Numbered from the stretch's first letter, positions 7,428 through 17,734 are shown. The stretch is 64,000 nucleotides of DNA from Pseudoxanthomonas sp. CF385 (GCF_900104255.1 NZ_FNKZ01000001.1:1084001-1148000), one strand, 5' to 3'. Numbers and translations: made by a program. The notes: a model not told the origin generated them from the sequence alone.

Positions 7428-8855
7428 TCAATGGGGCGATGCGGTGCCGCGCTGGGAGGAGGTGCCGCTGTCCTTCGGAGCGTCGGCCGGCGCAGCGCCG
7501 GGCGACTCCGCCAGCAGCAGGTCGTAGTCCGCAGGTGTCTCGACCCACGGCTGGCCGGGCAGGCCCATCGCGCGATCGAGGATCGTCGGCAGCAGGCCCG
7601 ACGGCAGCGAACTGTCGCTGTTCCAGACCAGCGCGATGCCGAGATCCTGGCCGGGCACCAGCGCGACCAGGCCGCGGTACCCCTGCACGGCGCCGGCATG
7701 GAACACGACTTCATGGCCCGCGTAATCGAACACGCGCCAACCCAACGCGTAGCTGGCCGAATGGATGCGCTCACGGCGCCAGCCACCGCGCATCTCGCCC
7801 GGCGTGGTCACCACGGGTGCGTGCAGCGTGGCCAGCAGCGGCGCAGGCAGCACGTCCGGACGATGGCCGGTCTGCGCGATCAGCCACTGCGCCAGGTCGC
7901 TGGCGCTGGCGTTGACGCCCGCCGCGGGCGGCAGGCGGTAGTAGGTCGGTTTCGGCGTGGACGACACCCAGCCGTTGCGGCTGCGCACATGCGGACGCGC
8001 CCAGCGCGTGCTCGCCTGGATGCCGGCCAGGCCCATGCTGGCGTCGTTCATGCCCAGTGGCTTGAAGATGCGGCGGTCCACCGCCTGGTCGTAGAAGGTG
8101 CCCGACGCCGCGAACACCACGTCGCCGATCAGGCTGAAGGCCACGTTCTGGTAGGCGTAGCAGTCGCCCGGGGCGCACTTCAGCGGCGCGTACGCCAGCT
8201 TGCGGGCGACGTCGTAGTACTCGCCATTGGCTTCGATGTCGCGGTCGAACGCGTTGTGCGCCTGCAGGCCCACGCTGTGGCTGAGCACGTCCGCCACGGT
8301 GACATGCGAGGTGGCATTGGGATCGCTCAGCTGGAAACCCGGCACGTACTGGCTGACCTTGCTGTCCCAGCGCAGCGAACCGTCCTGCACCATCAGGCCG
8401 GTGAGCGTGCTGGCGAACGCCTTCGAGAGCGAGGCCAGGCGGAACACCGTGTGCGCGTCGATCGGCTGCGGCGCGGCCACGTCGGTGACACCGTAGCCGC
8501 GCGCGCTGAGCACGCGGCCGTTGTGCACGATCGCCATCGCCATGCCGGGAACGCGCTGGCCCACCGTCAGGTGCTCGGCCATCTTCTCGAAGGCGGCCAC
8601 GTCGAAACCCGCCGCCAGCGGCTGCACCGTCTGCCCCGACAGCGACGCGAGATACGGGCGTGGCTGGGTGGGCGACACATAGCGGGCCGCGTTGACCGAT
8701 GCGGTAGTGGCCGAGGTCGTGCCGTTGTCCTGCGCCGTCGAGGTCCAGCGCAACGGGGTCTGCGCCGTGGACGAGAGCGTGAGGGGCAACAGCAGCCCGA
8801 CCAGACCGATCCGGAAGGTGGAACGCAGCGGCCGCCGGCCTGCCTTGTCTTTCAT
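7428..8855 (-). CDS. Class C beta-lactamase-like serine hydrolase
   Basis: The product has 475 residues if it starts at the ATG at 8855. That start gives a proper signal peptide (about 1-32); longer frames run into the lemA gene. The beta-lactamase/transpeptidase-like fold is shown by the SxxK motif LASLSKAF (S142, K145), a YxN-type motif in YAYQNVAF, and HAGAVQGYRG in place of KTG. Such proteins are exported esterases, D-aminopeptidases or PBP4-like hydrolases rather than resistance enzymes. The C-terminus carries about 50 extra residues after the fold, ending in a Ser/Pro-rich tail. It is divergent from lemA. Confidence 0.82.
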   Translation of the reverse strand: MKDKAGRRPLRSTFRIGLVGLLLPLTLSSTAQTPLRWTSTAQDNGTTSATTASVNAARYVSPTQPRPYLASLSGQTVQPLAAGFDVAAFEKMAEHLTVGQRVPGMAMAIVHNGRVLSARGYGVTDVAAPQPIDAHTVFRLASLSKAFASTLTGLMVQDGSLRWDSKVSQYVPGFQLSDPNATSHVTVADVLSHSVGLQAHNAFDRDIEANGEYYDVARKLAYAPLKCAPGDCYAYQNVAFSLIGDVVFAASGTFYDQAVDRRIFKPLGMNDASMGLAGIQASTRWARPHVRSRNGWVSSTPKPTYYRLPPAAGVNASASDLAQWLIAQTGHRPDVLPAPLLATLHAPVVTTPGEMRGGWRRERIHSASYALGWRVFDYAGHEVVFHAGAVQGYRGLVALVPGQDLGIALVWNSDSSLPSGLLPTILDRAMGLPGQPWVETPADYDLLLAESPGAAPADAPKDSGTSSQRGTASPH

Positions 8856-8934
8856 CGTGCGTGACGCCTGCGTAAGCTCTGTCGAGGGGATCATAACGCC
8901 GCTTTTTTCGATTGCACAAACAGGGAGAAGTTCC

Positions 8935-9540
8935 GTGTCCATGTTGTTCATCCTGCTTCTGATTGTGGGTGTGGCGGTCGTCGCAGTTCTGTGGGGCGTG
9001 GGCATCTACAACGGGCTGGTGAGCGCCCGGAATGCGTTCAGGAATGCATTCGCCCAGATCGACGTGCAACTTCTGCGCCGTTTCGACCTGATCCCGAACC
9101 TGGTGGAGACCGCCAAGGGCTACATGAGCCACGAACGGGAGACGCTGGAGGCCGTCGTGGCGGCGCGTTCAGCCGCACAGGCGGGCCTGAACGCGGCAAA
9201 GGCCGCGCCCGGCGATCCTGACGCGATGGCGCAGCTGGCGGCCGCGCAGGGCCAGCTGAATGCGGGTCTGGGTCGTCTGCTCGCCGTGGCCGAGGCCTAC
9301 CCGGAGCTGAAGGCGAACCAGAACATGATGCAGCTGACCGAGGAGCTGACGTCCACCGAGAACAAGGTGGCGTTCGCGCGGCAGGCCTACAACGACGCCG
9401 TGATGGCGTACAACAATCGGCGCGAGATGTTTCCTTCCAGCCTGGTGGCTGGGGCGTTCAACTTCGCGCAGGCGGCGCTGCTCGACGTGCCCGCGGACAA
9501 GGCGGCGCAGGTGCGCGAAGCGCCGAAAGTGCAGTTCTGA
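8935..9540 (+). CDS. lemA: LemA family protein
   Basis: The product has 201 residues: one N-terminal membrane helix (about 3-22), then the helical LemA domain with the hallmark VQLLRRFDLIPNLVETAKGY and ENKVAFARQAYNDAVMAYNN. LemA proteins are membrane-anchored, with the bundle outside the cytoplasm, and their function is poorly defined. They are repeatedly found next to M48 peptidases, as here. I choose the GTG at 8935 because GGGAGAAG sits at the right distance; an ATG at 8941 is an alternative. The M48 gene follows after 87 nt. Confidence 0.9.
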   Translation: MSMLFILLLIVGVAVVAVLWGVGIYNGLVSARNAFRNAFAQIDVQLLRRFDLIPNLVETAKGYMSHERETLEAVVAARSAAQAGLNAAKAAPGDPDAMAQLAAAQGQLNAGLGRLLAVAEAYPELKANQNMMQLTEELTSTENKVAFARQAYNDAVMAYNNRREMFPSSLVAGAFNFAQAALLDVPADKAAQVREAPKVQF

Positions 9541-9627
9541 ACAGGGCACCGCATGCGTGCGCATGCGGCGTCGGGGACGGCGCGGGTGGGGTCCGCGCCG
9601 CGATGATCGTGGCATGAAGGGGCGTGC

Positions 9628-11541
9628 ATGAACTTCTTCGAACACCAGGCCGCGGCGCGCCGCGGTTCGTTCCGCATGGTGGCGCTGTTCGCGCTGGCCG
9701 TCGCCGGCATCGTGCTGGTCATCGACCTGATCGTGCTGCTGCTCGTCGGGATGCAGATGGAGAGCAGCGACGGTGGCGCGTTGCTGGGCCTGCTGGCGGT
9801 ATCGACGCTGGCCACGCTGGCGGTGATCGGCCTGGGCTCGCTGTACCGCCTGGCCAGCCTGCGCACCGGCGGTGAAGCGGTCGCGCAGCAGATGGGCGGG
9901 AACGAGGTCTCGCACGACACCCAGGAGCCGTCGCTGCGGCGCCTGCGCAACGTCGTCGAGGAGATCGCGATCGCGTCGGGCGTGCCCGTGCCGAGGATCT
10001 TCGTGCTGGAGCACGAGGCCGGCATCAACGCGTTCGCCGCCGGCTACGCGCCCGCCGATGCGGTGGTGGCCGTCACCCGTGGCGCGCTGGACCGCCTCAA
10101 TCGCGACGAGTTGCAGGGCGTCATCGCGCACGAGTTCAGCCACATCCTCAACGGCGACATGCGCCTGAATGTCCGCCTGATGGGCGTGCTGTTCGGCATC
10201 ATGATGCTGGGCATCATCGGTCAGCGGATCCTCGTCTACGGCCGTGGCAGCCGTGGCAAGGACGCCTTGCCCGTGTTCGCGATCGCCGGCGCCGCGGCGC
10301 TCGCCGGTTTCGTCGGGCTGTTCTTCGGGCGGATGATCAAGGCCGGCGTCAGCCGCCAGCGCGAGATGCTGGCCGATGCCTCTGCCGTCCAGTTCACCCG
10401 GCAGACCGCCGGGCTCGCGGGTGCGCTCAAGAAGATCGCCGGCGTGGGCAGCGGTTCCGCGCTCGCGGACGCCGGCAAGGCGGAGGAAGTGAGCCACATG
10501 CTGTTCGGCGAGGGTCGCACGTACGCGCGCCTGTTTGCGACCCATCCGCCACTGCTCCAGCGCATCCGCATGCTGGATCCGCTGTTCGGCCAGCACCAGC
10601 TCGACGAACTCGCGCGCCGCTGGGCCGTCGCGCCGCCCGACGGGTTGCTGGAAGACCAGAGCCTGCGCGTGGCCCCGGGCGGACCGCCGCCGCTGCCGGC
10701 CGCGACGGCCGCGCTCCCGCTGACGCCGCCGATGGTGGTCGCCCAGGTCGCCACGCCGACGCCGGACGACTACGGACGGGCGCGCGTCATCGCCACCACG
10801 CTGCCCGAGCCGCTGTACCTGCTCGCCAAGCAGCGCGAGCAGGTCATGCCGCTGCTGTTGGCGCTGGTGATCGACGATGCGGCCCCCGTGGCGACGCGGC
10901 AGCGCTTCGAGATCGCGGCCCGGATGGGCGAAGCCACGGCGGCGCGCGTCATCGAACTTCGCGAGACACACGTTCGCGCGCTCCATCCCGCGCACCGCCT
11001 GCCGCTGGCGGCGCTCGCGTTCCCGGTGCTCCGGCGCTTTCCGCGCCCGGAACTGGATGCCTTCATCGACACGGTCGATGCCGCCGTGCACGCCGACGGA
11101 CAGGTGTCCCTGTTCGAGTACTGCCTGGCGCGACTGCTGCAGGTGCAGGTCCGCGAAGCGTTGTCGCCTTCGCATGTACGGACGTTCGGCCGGCGCAAGC
11201 CGCACGACGTGCGTGTGCCGTTCGCCACCCTGATGGCCGTCGTCGCGCAGGCGGGCCACGACACGCCGGCGAAGGCGCAACATGCCTATCTCGCCGGCCT
11301 GCAGCGCGTGCTGCCGCGCGACCACCTGCCGTATGCGCCGCCGCCGCAGGGCGTGCTGGCCCTGGACGACGTCTGGGAGCCGCTCGACGCGCTCGATCCG
11401 TTGGCCAAGCAGCTGCTCGTCGAAGCCGTGACCGCCGCGGTCAGCCACGACAACCAGGTGCGGGTGGCCGAAGTCGAGCTGCTGCGCACCGTTTGCGGGG
11501 TGTTGCACTGCCCGCTGCCGCCGATGCTCGAGAAGGGCTGA
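9628..11541 (+). CDS. M48-family metallopeptidase with long C-terminal extension
   Basis: The product has 637 residues. Two membrane helices (about 18-40 and 51-73) precede a zinc protease domain with HEFSH at 168-172 (the HExxH motif). Two more hydrophobic segments lie around 187-245, followed by the REMLADASAVQFTR stretch that supplies the third zinc ligand. This first 330 residues resemble HtpX-type proteases. The remaining 300 residues are a mostly helical, Pro- and Ala-rich extension that HtpX lacks and I cannot name; it probably faces the cytoplasm or periplasm as a regulatory or substrate domain. Pairing with lemA suggests a shared membrane protein quality-control role. Confidence 0.85.
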   Translation: MNFFEHQAAARRGSFRMVALFALAVAGIVLVIDLIVLLLVGMQMESSDGGALLGLLAVSTLATLAVIGLGSLYRLASLRTGGEAVAQQMGGNEVSHDTQEPSLRRLRNVVEEIAIASGVPVPRIFVLEHEAGINAFAAGYAPADAVVAVTRGALDRLNRDELQGVIAHEFSHILNGDMRLNVRLMGVLFGIMMLGIIGQRILVYGRGSRGKDALPVFAIAGAAALAGFVGLFFGRMIKAGVSRQREMLADASAVQFTRQTAGLAGALKKIAGVGSGSALADAGKAEEVSHMLFGEGRTYARLFATHPPLLQRIRMLDPLFGQHQLDELARRWAVAPPDGLLEDQSLRVAPGGPPPLPAATAALPLTPPMVVAQVATPTPDDYGRARVIATTLPEPLYLLAKQREQVMPLLLALVIDDAAPVATRQRFEIAARMGEATAARVIELRETHVRALHPAHRLPLAALAFPVLRRFPRPELDAFIDTVDAAVHADGQVSLFEYCLARLLQVQVREALSPSHVRTFGRRKPHDVRVPFATLMAVVAQAGHDTPAKAQHAYLAGLQRVLPRDHLPYAPPPQGVLALDDVWEPLDALDPLAKQLLVEAVTAAVSHDNQVRVAEVELLRTVCGVLHCPLPPMLEKG

Positions 11542-11684
11542 CTGGCCGATTGTCCGGCGGGCTCCCGTTGGATTCGGAGCCCCGGGGAACATGCTGCACG
11601 TGAAGCTGGCTGCAGGCGAGGCCGGGGCGCCTCACCGTCGTGTGCTGTTCCTTCGTTGTCCTGCCGGATACCGGGAGCCCCACC

Positions 11685-13751
11685 ATGCGTCGTACGGCCC
11701 CATCCCCGACCGTCCAGCGTTGGCTGGCCGGTGGTCTGATCGTCCTGCTCGCGGCCCTGGCCGTCGCGCGTTCGTGGTACGGCACGCGCCTGGACAGCTT
11801 CACCATCGACGAGCCTTGGCACATCGTCGCCGGCACGGTCTACGTGCGGGGCGGCGACCGGCACCTCAACCCCGAGCATCCGCCGCTGGCGAAGTTGTGG
11901 GTCGGCGCCTGGATGCCGGCCACGTTCCGCGTCGGTCCCGAGCCGGGCCTGCGCGAGAAAGCGCAGGAACGCGAGTGGGTCGAGCAGACGATGTTCGAGC
12001 AGAACGACCCGGAGCGCATCCAGCAACGTGCCAGGGTCGCGATGTGGAGCTTGAACGCCCTGTTGCTGGTCGCGCTGGGCGGGCTGCTGTGGCGTGCCGC
12101 CGGTGTCGCGTGGGCGGCCGGCACGCTCGCGTTCCTGGCACTGGAGCCCACCCTCGGCGCGCACCTGCCGGTCGTGATGACCGACGGCTTGCTCGCGCTG
12201 ACGCTCTCGCTCGTCATCGTGGCGGCGGGTGTGCTGGCGGCGACGTGGCAATGGCGGTGGGCGGCCGTATTCGGCATCGCGGTGGGATTGGCCTTGGGCG
12301 CGAAGCACTCCGCGCTGGCCGGGTTGGTCGGCGTCGGTGGCGTGCTCGTGGTGGCCGCCATCGCAGGTTTCCGAAAGGGCGGTGGGCGCGAGGTGCTGTG
12401 GCGACTCGCGAAGCTGGCGATGGCGATCCTGTTGGGCGTTGCATTGCTGTGGGCGCAGTACGGGTTCCGCTTCCATGCTGACGGCACGGGCGGCGACGCC
12501 TTCAACCTGGCAATGGACGCCAAGATCGCGGAAGTCACCAAGCCGGCATTGCGCGCGGCGATCGGTGTGTCCGATGACTTCCACCTGTTGCCGCGCGCCT
12601 ATCTGTGGGGCTTGGCCGACACGGTCCGCACCGGCATCGAAGGCCGCGGCGGTGCCCTGCATCTGATCTGGGGCCAGGTGTTCGAAGGGCGCACGCCCTG
12701 GTTCACCTGGCCGGCGATCCTCGCCGCGAAGATCCCGCTCGCGTTGGCTGCGCTCTCGCTGCTCGGGCTCGCGCTGCTGGTGCGTTCGCCGCTGACACCC
12801 GCCACGCGCTGGATGCTCGCCGCCCTCGCCGCGGCGAGCACGCTCCACTTCGCCGCGCTCGTCGTCTCGCCGCAGGCGTGGGGCGGCGTCCGTCATGCGA
12901 CGCCATTGCTGGCCGCCGCCGCGGTGCTCGGGGGTGGCGCGGTGGCGGAGGCCTGGCGACGGCGCTCGCGGGCCTGGGCCGGCGTGGTCGCGGCGCTGTT
13001 CGTGGCGGCCATCGGCATGACGATCCGCGAGCCGCGTTTGTGGGAGTACCACAACGAACTGGTCGGCGGCACCGAGGGCGGCTATCGCGCGTTCCGCAAC
13101 GAGGGCGTGGACCTGGGCCAGCGCTTCGGCGAGATCCGCGACTTCCATCGCCGCGTGATCGCCGGCTCCGGCGAGCGCCTCTATCCCGACTACTGGGTGA
13201 TGGAGCGGCAATGGCGCGCGGCGCACCTGGACTACCACCGCTTCGTCGAAACCCTCGACGACACCAACACGGCCGGCGTGTGGGAAGGCTGGTTCATCTA
13301 CACCCCCGTCGACGAGCTGCCCTGGCCGCAGTACGAGTGGAATCCGGCCGAGGTGTTCAAGGACATGGAGAAGGTCGCGCAGCTGGGCTACGCCGGCGTC
13401 TGGCGTGGTCGGCTGATGCGGCCGGAGACGCGCGCATCGGGCATCGGCGAGAAGGTGATGGAATACCTCTACGAGGAGAACGGCCAGGACTACGCACTGG
13501 TCGCGCGACGGCTGGAAGAAGTCGCCGTCATCCGCCCGCAGAACGTCGGCGTGGGCGTCGAGTTGGGCAATGCCTACCTGCGGCTGGGCCAGGGCGACAG
13601 CGCCGCGCGCGCCTATCGTCGCCTGCTGGAGCAGACGCGGGTGAAGCTCGACCGCAAGGTCGAGCGTCAGTTGCGCGACCAGCTGGCGCGCATCGAGGCC
13701 GGCGAGGATCCGGCGAAGATCGCCCCGATGCGCAACCCCTGGATGGAATAA
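11685..13751 (+). CDS. PMT-like (GT39/GT83-type) multi-pass membrane glycosyltransferase
   Basis: The product has 688 residues. After an N-terminal helix the loop [10 protein letters not shown] and [11 protein letters not shown] (about 40-80) carries the Asp-Glu and Glu-His-Pro-Pro pattern of PMT/ArnT-type enzymes that use polyprenyl-phosphate sugars. About ten membrane helices extend to residue 450. The last 220 residues are soluble and end with a TPR-like stretch (about 600-680) containing [22 protein letters not shown]. Acceptor and sugar are unknown. The ATG at 11685 follows GGGAG; earlier starts have no support. It is a stand-alone gene, convergent with the GMC oxidoreductase gene. Confidence 0.72.
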   Translation: MRRTAPSPTVQRWLAGGLIVLLAALAVARSWYGTRLDSFTIDEPWHIVAGTVYVRGGDRHLNPEHPPLAKLWVGAWMPATFRVGPEPGLREKAQEREWVEQTMFEQNDPERIQQRARVAMWSLNALLLVALGGLLWRAAGVAWAAGTLAFLALEPTLGAHLPVVMTDGLLALTLSLVIVAAGVLAATWQWRWAAVFGIAVGLALGAKHSALAGLVGVGGVLVVAAIAGFRKGGGREVLWRLAKLAMAILLGVALLWAQYGFRFHADGTGGDAFNLAMDAKIAEVTKPALRAAIGVSDDFHLLPRAYLWGLADTVRTGIEGRGGALHLIWGQVFEGRTPWFTWPAILAAKIPLALAALSLLGLALLVRSPLTPATRWMLAALAAASTLHFAALVVSPQAWGGVRHATPLLAAAAVLGGGAVAEAWRRRSRAWAGVVAALFVAAIGMTIREPRLWEYHNELVGGTEGGYRAFRNEGVDLGQRFGEIRDFHRRVIAGSGERLYPDYWVMERQWRAAHLDYHRFVETLDDTNTAGVWEGWFIYTPVDELPWPQYEWNPAEVFKDMEKVAQLGYAGVWRGRLMRPETRASGIGEKVMEYLYEENGQDYALVARRLEEVAVIRPQNVGVGVELGNAYLRLGQGDSAARAYRRLLEQTRVKLDRKVERQLRDQLARIEAGEDPAKIAPMRNPWME

Positions 13752-13769
13752 GCGACCGCGTGCGGCGCG

Positions 13770-15350
13770 TCAGGCGTGGCGGATCATGTCCGCCGCCTTC
13801 TCCGCGATCATGATGGTCGGCGCGTTGGTGTTGCCGCCGATCAGCGTGGGCATCACCGAGGCGTCGATCACGCGTAGCCCCTCCAGCCCGTGCACGCGCA
13901 GCGAGGGGTCCACGACGGCCTCCGCGTCGGTGCCCATCCGGCAGGTGCCGACCGGGTGGTACACCGTCTCGGCCTTGGCGCGGATGAAGGCGACCAGTTC
14001 GGCGTCGGACAGGTCGCTGCGCGTCGGGTGGATCGGCGCGCCGCGGTAGGCGTCGAACGCGGGCTGCGCGAACAGCTCGCGCGACAGCTTGGCGCATTCG
14101 ACCATCATCTTCAGATCGAAGCCTTCCGGGTCGCCCAGGTAGTTCGCCTCGATCCGCGCATCCGCGCGCGGGTCGGCGCTCGCCAGCAGGATGCGGCCGC
14201 GGCTGCGCGGGCGCAGGAAGCAGGCGTGCGCCGTGTAGCCGTCGCCGGGCAGCCGGTTGCGGCCGTGGTCGTCCAGCATCGCCGGGACGAAATGCATCTG
14301 GATGTCCGGGCGCTCGTCCGGCGCCCGCGACGAGCGGACGAAGGCGCCGGCTTCGGCGATGTTGCTGCTGCCCGGGCCACGATGACCGCGCAGGAAGTAG
14401 TCGAACGCGGTCTTGAGTTCGCTGGTACGGTCGTAGGTGACGCGCTGGGTACTGTGCTGCAGCGTGCAGATGTCCAGGTGGTCCTGCAGGTTCGCACCCA
14501 CGCCGGGCAAGGTGTGCCGCGCGGTAATGCCGTGCGAGACCAGGTGGTCGGCAGGACCGATGCCCGACAGCATCAGCAGTTGCGGCGAATTGATCGCGCC
14601 GCCGCTGAGCAGGACCTCGCCCTCGCAGCGGACGATCACTTCGTGGCCGTCGCGCGCATAGGCCACGCCGATCGCGCGACCCTTCTCCAGCAACACGCGG
14701 CGGACCAGCGCGCCGGTGACGATGTCGAGATTCTGGCGATCGCGCGCCGGGTCCAGGTAGGCCACGGCCGAAGAACAGCGGGCGCCATTCTTTTGCGTGA
14801 CCTGGTAGAGGCCGAAGCCCGCCTGCGCCGGGCCGTTGAAGTCGCCGTTGCGCGCATGGCCGGCCTGCACGCCGGCTTCGATGAAGGCGGCCGACAGCGG
14901 GTTCGTGTAGCGCAGGTCGGAGACGTACAGCGGGCCCTCGGCGCCGTGCAGGGCGTCACCACCGCGGCTGTTCCGTTCCGAACGGCGGAAGTAGGGCAGC
15001 ACGCTGTTCCAGTCCCAGCCCTCGGCACCGGCTGCGGCCCAGTCGTCGTAGTCCTGCGGTACGCCGCGGATGTAACACATCGCGTTGATCGAGCTGGATC
15101 CGCCGAGCACCTTGCCGCGCGGCCACCAGAGGCGCCGGTTGTCCAGGTGCGGCTCCGGCGCGGTGTCGTAGTTCCAGTTCACGCCCTTCTGGCCGACCAG
15201 CTTGGCGAGCCCGGCCGGCATGTGGATGAAGGGGTGCCAGTCGCGTGGACCGGCTTCCAGCAACAGCACGCGGCACGCGGGGTCTTCGCTGAGGCGGTGG
15301 GCCAGCACGCAGCCGGCGGAACCGGCGCCCACGATGATGTAGTCGTACAC
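13770..15350 (-). CDS. GMC-family FAD oxidoreductase (choline dehydrogenase-like)
   Basis: The product has 526 residues, typical of the family. The FAD-binding GAGSAG motif is at residues 8-13, followed by the LLLEAG strand. The GMC signatures [16 protein letters not shown] and [17 protein letters not shown] are present. Near the C-terminus HPVGTCRMG holds the active-site His, and [17 protein letters not shown] closes the FAD site. Such enzymes oxidise alcohols such as choline, long-chain or aromatic alcohols; the substrate here cannot be told from sequence. No betaine-synthesis partner is adjacent, so the betA label is not justified. Confidence 0.88.
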   Translation of the reverse strand: MYDYIIVGAGSAGCVLAHRLSEDPACRVLLLEAGPRDWHPFIHMPAGLAKLVGQKGVNWNYDTAPEPHLDNRRLWWPRGKVLGGSSSINAMCYIRGVPQDYDDWAAAGAEGWDWNSVLPYFRRSERNSRGGDALHGAEGPLYVSDLRYTNPLSAAFIEAGVQAGHARNGDFNGPAQAGFGLYQVTQKNGARCSSAVAYLDPARDRQNLDIVTGALVRRVLLEKGRAIGVAYARDGHEVIVRCEGEVLLSGGAINSPQLLMLSGIGPADHLVSHGITARHTLPGVGANLQDHLDICTLQHSTQRVTYDRTSELKTAFDYFLRGHRGPGSSNIAEAGAFVRSSRAPDERPDIQMHFVPAMLDDHGRNRLPGDGYTAHACFLRPRSRGRILLASADPRADARIEANYLGDPEGFDLKMMVECAKLSRELFAQPAFDAYRGAPIHPTRSDLSDAELVAFIRAKAETVYHPVGTCRMGTDAEAVVDPSLRVHGLEGLRVIDASVMPTLIGGNTNAPTIMIAEKAADMIRHA

Positions 15351-15562
15351 ATGCAGCCCAATGACAAAGACCGGCCGAACCTAGCGGCGGGGGATAGAGC
15401 AAATGCTCTGCCGTCCTGCCTTCGCGCGCCGCATCGGAGCGGGCCGGGGCCTGGGCGTCGGTGGGTCCGCAAAAACGCTGGCGATGTTGCAGTGCATCGG
15501 ATACCTTGCGCGCCACAGGCGGGCCTTGCCCGCGCCGAAGACGCGATCGCAGGCCGCAGACC

Positions 15563-16894
15563 ATGGACCCGTCCCCCGCAGCGACTTCCCGGTTCGGCCG
15601 GTTCCGCTCGGCGATGTCCGAATCGCCGCCGCTGCTGTGGTCCTTCGTCTACTTCTTCTGCCTGCTGTCCGGCTATTACGTGCTGCGGCCGGTGCGCGAC
15701 GCGATGGGTGCGTCCAGCGATGTCGAAGCGGTGTTCCCGCCGGCGATGATCGGGTTCTTCGCCGCGCGCGGCATTCCGTTGAAGGAGTTGATCCTGCAGG
15801 TGCTGTCCACCTGCTCCTTCATCCTGATCCTGATCGCACAGCCGATCTACGGCGCGCTGGTCAGCCGCCTGCCGCGCCGGGTGTTCCTGCCGGTGTTGTT
15901 CGGCTTCTTCATCGTGTGCCTGCTCGGTTTCCACCTGCTGTTCGACAGCCAGGTCGCCGGGCGCGGACTGGTGTTCTTCCTGTGGGTGACGGTGTTCAAC
16001 GTGTTCTCGGTGGCCGTGTTCTGGAGCTTCATGGCCGACGTGTTCTCCCACGCCGATGCGAAGAAGTACTACGGCTACATCGGCGCCGCCGGCACTGTCG
16101 GTGCCTTCACCGGTCCGCTCATCACGCGCGCGCTGGCCGAGAAGGTCGGCCTGGCCAACCTGATGCTGGTGTCCGCCACCTTCCTGGCGGCGTGCGTGGT
16201 GTGCATCTGGCGCCTGCGCGGCTGGGCGTTGCTGCGCGAGGCGAAGGTCGGCCGCGACAACGAGAGCGCGATGGGCGGCGACGTGCTGGCCGGGTTGAAG
16301 CTGATCGCGAAGGAGCCGCTGCTGCGCTGGTTGGCGGCGCTGGTGTTCCTGGGCGTCGGCATCGGCCAGCTGCTCTACAACGAGCAGGCGGTCATCGCGC
16401 GCGAGGGCTTCGCCACCGCCGAGGCGCGCACCGCGTATTACGCCGGCATCGACATCGCGGTGAACGTGCTGACCTTGATCGTGCAGTTGTTCGCCACCCG
16501 CTGGCTGCTGTCGCGCTTCGGGCTGGCGCCGGTGCTCCTGATCCCCATGGCGGCCTTGCTGCTCGGTTTCGCGGTGCTGACCGCGTCGCCCCTGCCCATC
16601 GTGGTCGGCATCGTCCAGGTGGTGACGCGCTCCAACGAGTTCTCGCTGATGAAGCCGGGGCGCGAAACCATCTACACGCGCGTCGACCGGCAATGGCGCT
16701 ACAAGGCGGGTGCGGCGATCGACACGGCGTTCTTCCGTGGGGGGGAGATCACGTTCTCGTGGACCTACAAGGCGCTTTCGGTGCTGGGCTCGCAGGTGGT
16801 GTTCGGTGCAGGCCTGTTGATCGCCGGTGTGATGACCGCCAGCGCGTGGCGGCTGCTGCGCGAGGAGAAGAAGATTCCGCACGACCCGCAGTGA
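15563..16894 (+). CDS. MFS/nucleotide-transporter-like membrane protein
   Basis: The product has 443 residues with about twelve membrane helices. The opening SFVYFFCLLSGYYVLRPVRD resembles the start of the ATP:ADP antiporter (TlcA/NTT) family and its free-living MFS relatives; the later RSNEFSLMKPGRETIYT is also characteristic of that branch. True NTT antiporters are energy-parasite proteins of intracellular bacteria, whereas free-living relatives have unknown substrates. I therefore call it transporter-like without a substrate. The ATG at 15563 gives the best fit; an upstream frame extension is arginine-rich and unlikely. Confidence 0.72.
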   Translation: MDPSPAATSRFGRFRSAMSESPPLLWSFVYFFCLLSGYYVLRPVRDAMGASSDVEAVFPPAMIGFFAARGIPLKELILQVLSTCSFILILIAQPIYGALVSRLPRRVFLPVLFGFFIVCLLGFHLLFDSQVAGRGLVFFLWVTVFNVFSVAVFWSFMADVFSHADAKKYYGYIGAAGTVGAFTGPLITRALAEKVGLANLMLVSATFLAACVVCIWRLRGWALLREAKVGRDNESAMGGDVLAGLKLIAKEPLLRWLAALVFLGVGIGQLLYNEQAVIAREGFATAEARTAYYAGIDIAVNVLTLIVQLFATRWLLSRFGLAPVLLIPMAALLLGFAVLTASPLPIVVGIVQVVTRSNEFSLMKPGRETIYTRVDRQWRYKAGAAIDTAFFRGGEITFSWTYKALSVLGSQVVFGAGLLIAGVMTASAWRLLREEKKIPHDPQ

Positions 16895-16982
16895 CGCGGC
16901 GGAGTGTCTTCGCACCCGAGCGCAGGAAGCCCACGCAATCCCGGGTTGACGTTATGCTTCCCGCCAACGACGGGAGGCGCGG

Positions 16983-17333
16983 ATGGATGTGATCGCAGCG
17001 GTGTTGGTGGTGCTGGTGGCGGCGTTGCACGCTTGGTTCCTGGTGCTGGAGATGTTCCTCTGGACCAAGCCTGCGGGCCTCAGGACCTTCCGCAACACAC
17101 CCGAGAAGGCCGAGACCACCCGCGTGCTAGCCGCCAACCAGGGGCTCTACAACGGCTTCCTCGCCGCCGGCCTGGTGTGGGGCCTGGCGACCTCGCAATG
17201 GAACGTCGTCGTCTTCTTCCTGCTCTGCGTCGTCGTCGCCGCGCTGTACGGCGCGTGGAGTGTCAGCCGGCGCATCTTCTACGTGCAGGGCCTGCCCGCC
17301 ATCGCGGCGTTGGCCGCCGTGTTGTTCATCTGA
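16983..17333 (+). CDS. DUF1304 small integral membrane protein
   Basis: The product has 116 residues and four membrane helices (about 3-25, 50-68, 72-92, 98-116). The sequence ALHAWFLVLEMFLW at the start and NQGLYNGFLAAGLVWG in the middle are the DUF1304 signatures. The function is unknown. It is preceded by an 88-nt gap after the transporter gene containing GACGGGAGGCGCGG, a good ribosome binding site. It is convergent with the small membrane protein gene at 17365-17733. Confidence 0.82.
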   Translation: MDVIAAVLVVLVAALHAWFLVLEMFLWTKPAGLRTFRNTPEKAETTRVLAANQGLYNGFLAAGLVWGLATSQWNVVVFFLLCVVVAALYGAWSVSRRIFYVQGLPAIAALAAVLFI

Positions 17334-17364
17334 GCGAGACGCGGGGAAGGCGCCGGCTGCGCGA

Positions 17365-17733
17365 TCAGCGCAGCGACCACGCCAGCAACAACCCACCCGA
17401 CGCGAACAGCACCACCCACGACAGGTGGCGGCCGCGAGTGAAGATCAGCGGCAGCAAGCCGGAAAGTCCCAGCGTGACGGCCAGGGTGGTGGCGATGCGG
17501 CGTCCGTCGGCATCGGGCAGATCACCGACCTGCAGCACCACGGCCGCGAGTCCCCAGGCGATGACCGTGGTCAGATGCCATGCGAAACGCAGCGTCTGCG
17601 TGGTGAACGCCGTGCCGCCGAGCAGCTTCGGCAGATCGGGGCGGCGGAACAGGCGGATGAGCAGGTAGCGTTCGCCCAAGACCGAATGCGCCAGCCCCAG
17701 CAGGAACATCAACGCGGCGGCGGCCACCAGCAT
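17365..17733 (-). CDS. Small hypothetical membrane protein
   Basis: The product has 122 residues with four probable membrane helices and few charges outside the loops. The N-terminus MLVAAAALMFLLGLAHSVLGERY may re-enter the membrane. I do not recognise a family. Its ATG lies 1 nt after the stop codon of the hotdog-fold gene, so it is translationally coupled to it and is the last gene of the fadE operon. The longer frame starting at 17838 overlaps that gene and is arginine-rich, so it is rejected. Confidence 0.68.
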   Translation of the reverse strand: MLVAAAALMFLLGLAHSVLGERYLLIRLFRRPDLPKLLGGTAFTTQTLRFAWHLTTVIAWGLAAVVLQVGDLPDADGRRIATTLAVTLGLSGLLPLIFTRGRHLSWVVLFASGGLLLAWSLR

Positions 17734-17734
17734 G

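Noticed and set aside
8900..8935. Second sigma-E-like -35 (GGAACTT on the minus strand at 8935-8929) for the serine hydrolase gene
   Set aside because: The bases at the -10 position (ATCGAAA) fit poorly and the -35 coincides with the lemA ribosome site, so chance is likely.
9169..11592. 807-codon open frame antisense to lemA and the M48 gene
   Set aside because: Arg/Gln/His-rich shadow frame covering two real genes.
13770..15350. Naming the GMC enzyme betA
   Set aside because: No betaine aldehyde dehydrogenase or choline transporter nearby, and substrate cannot be read from the motifs.
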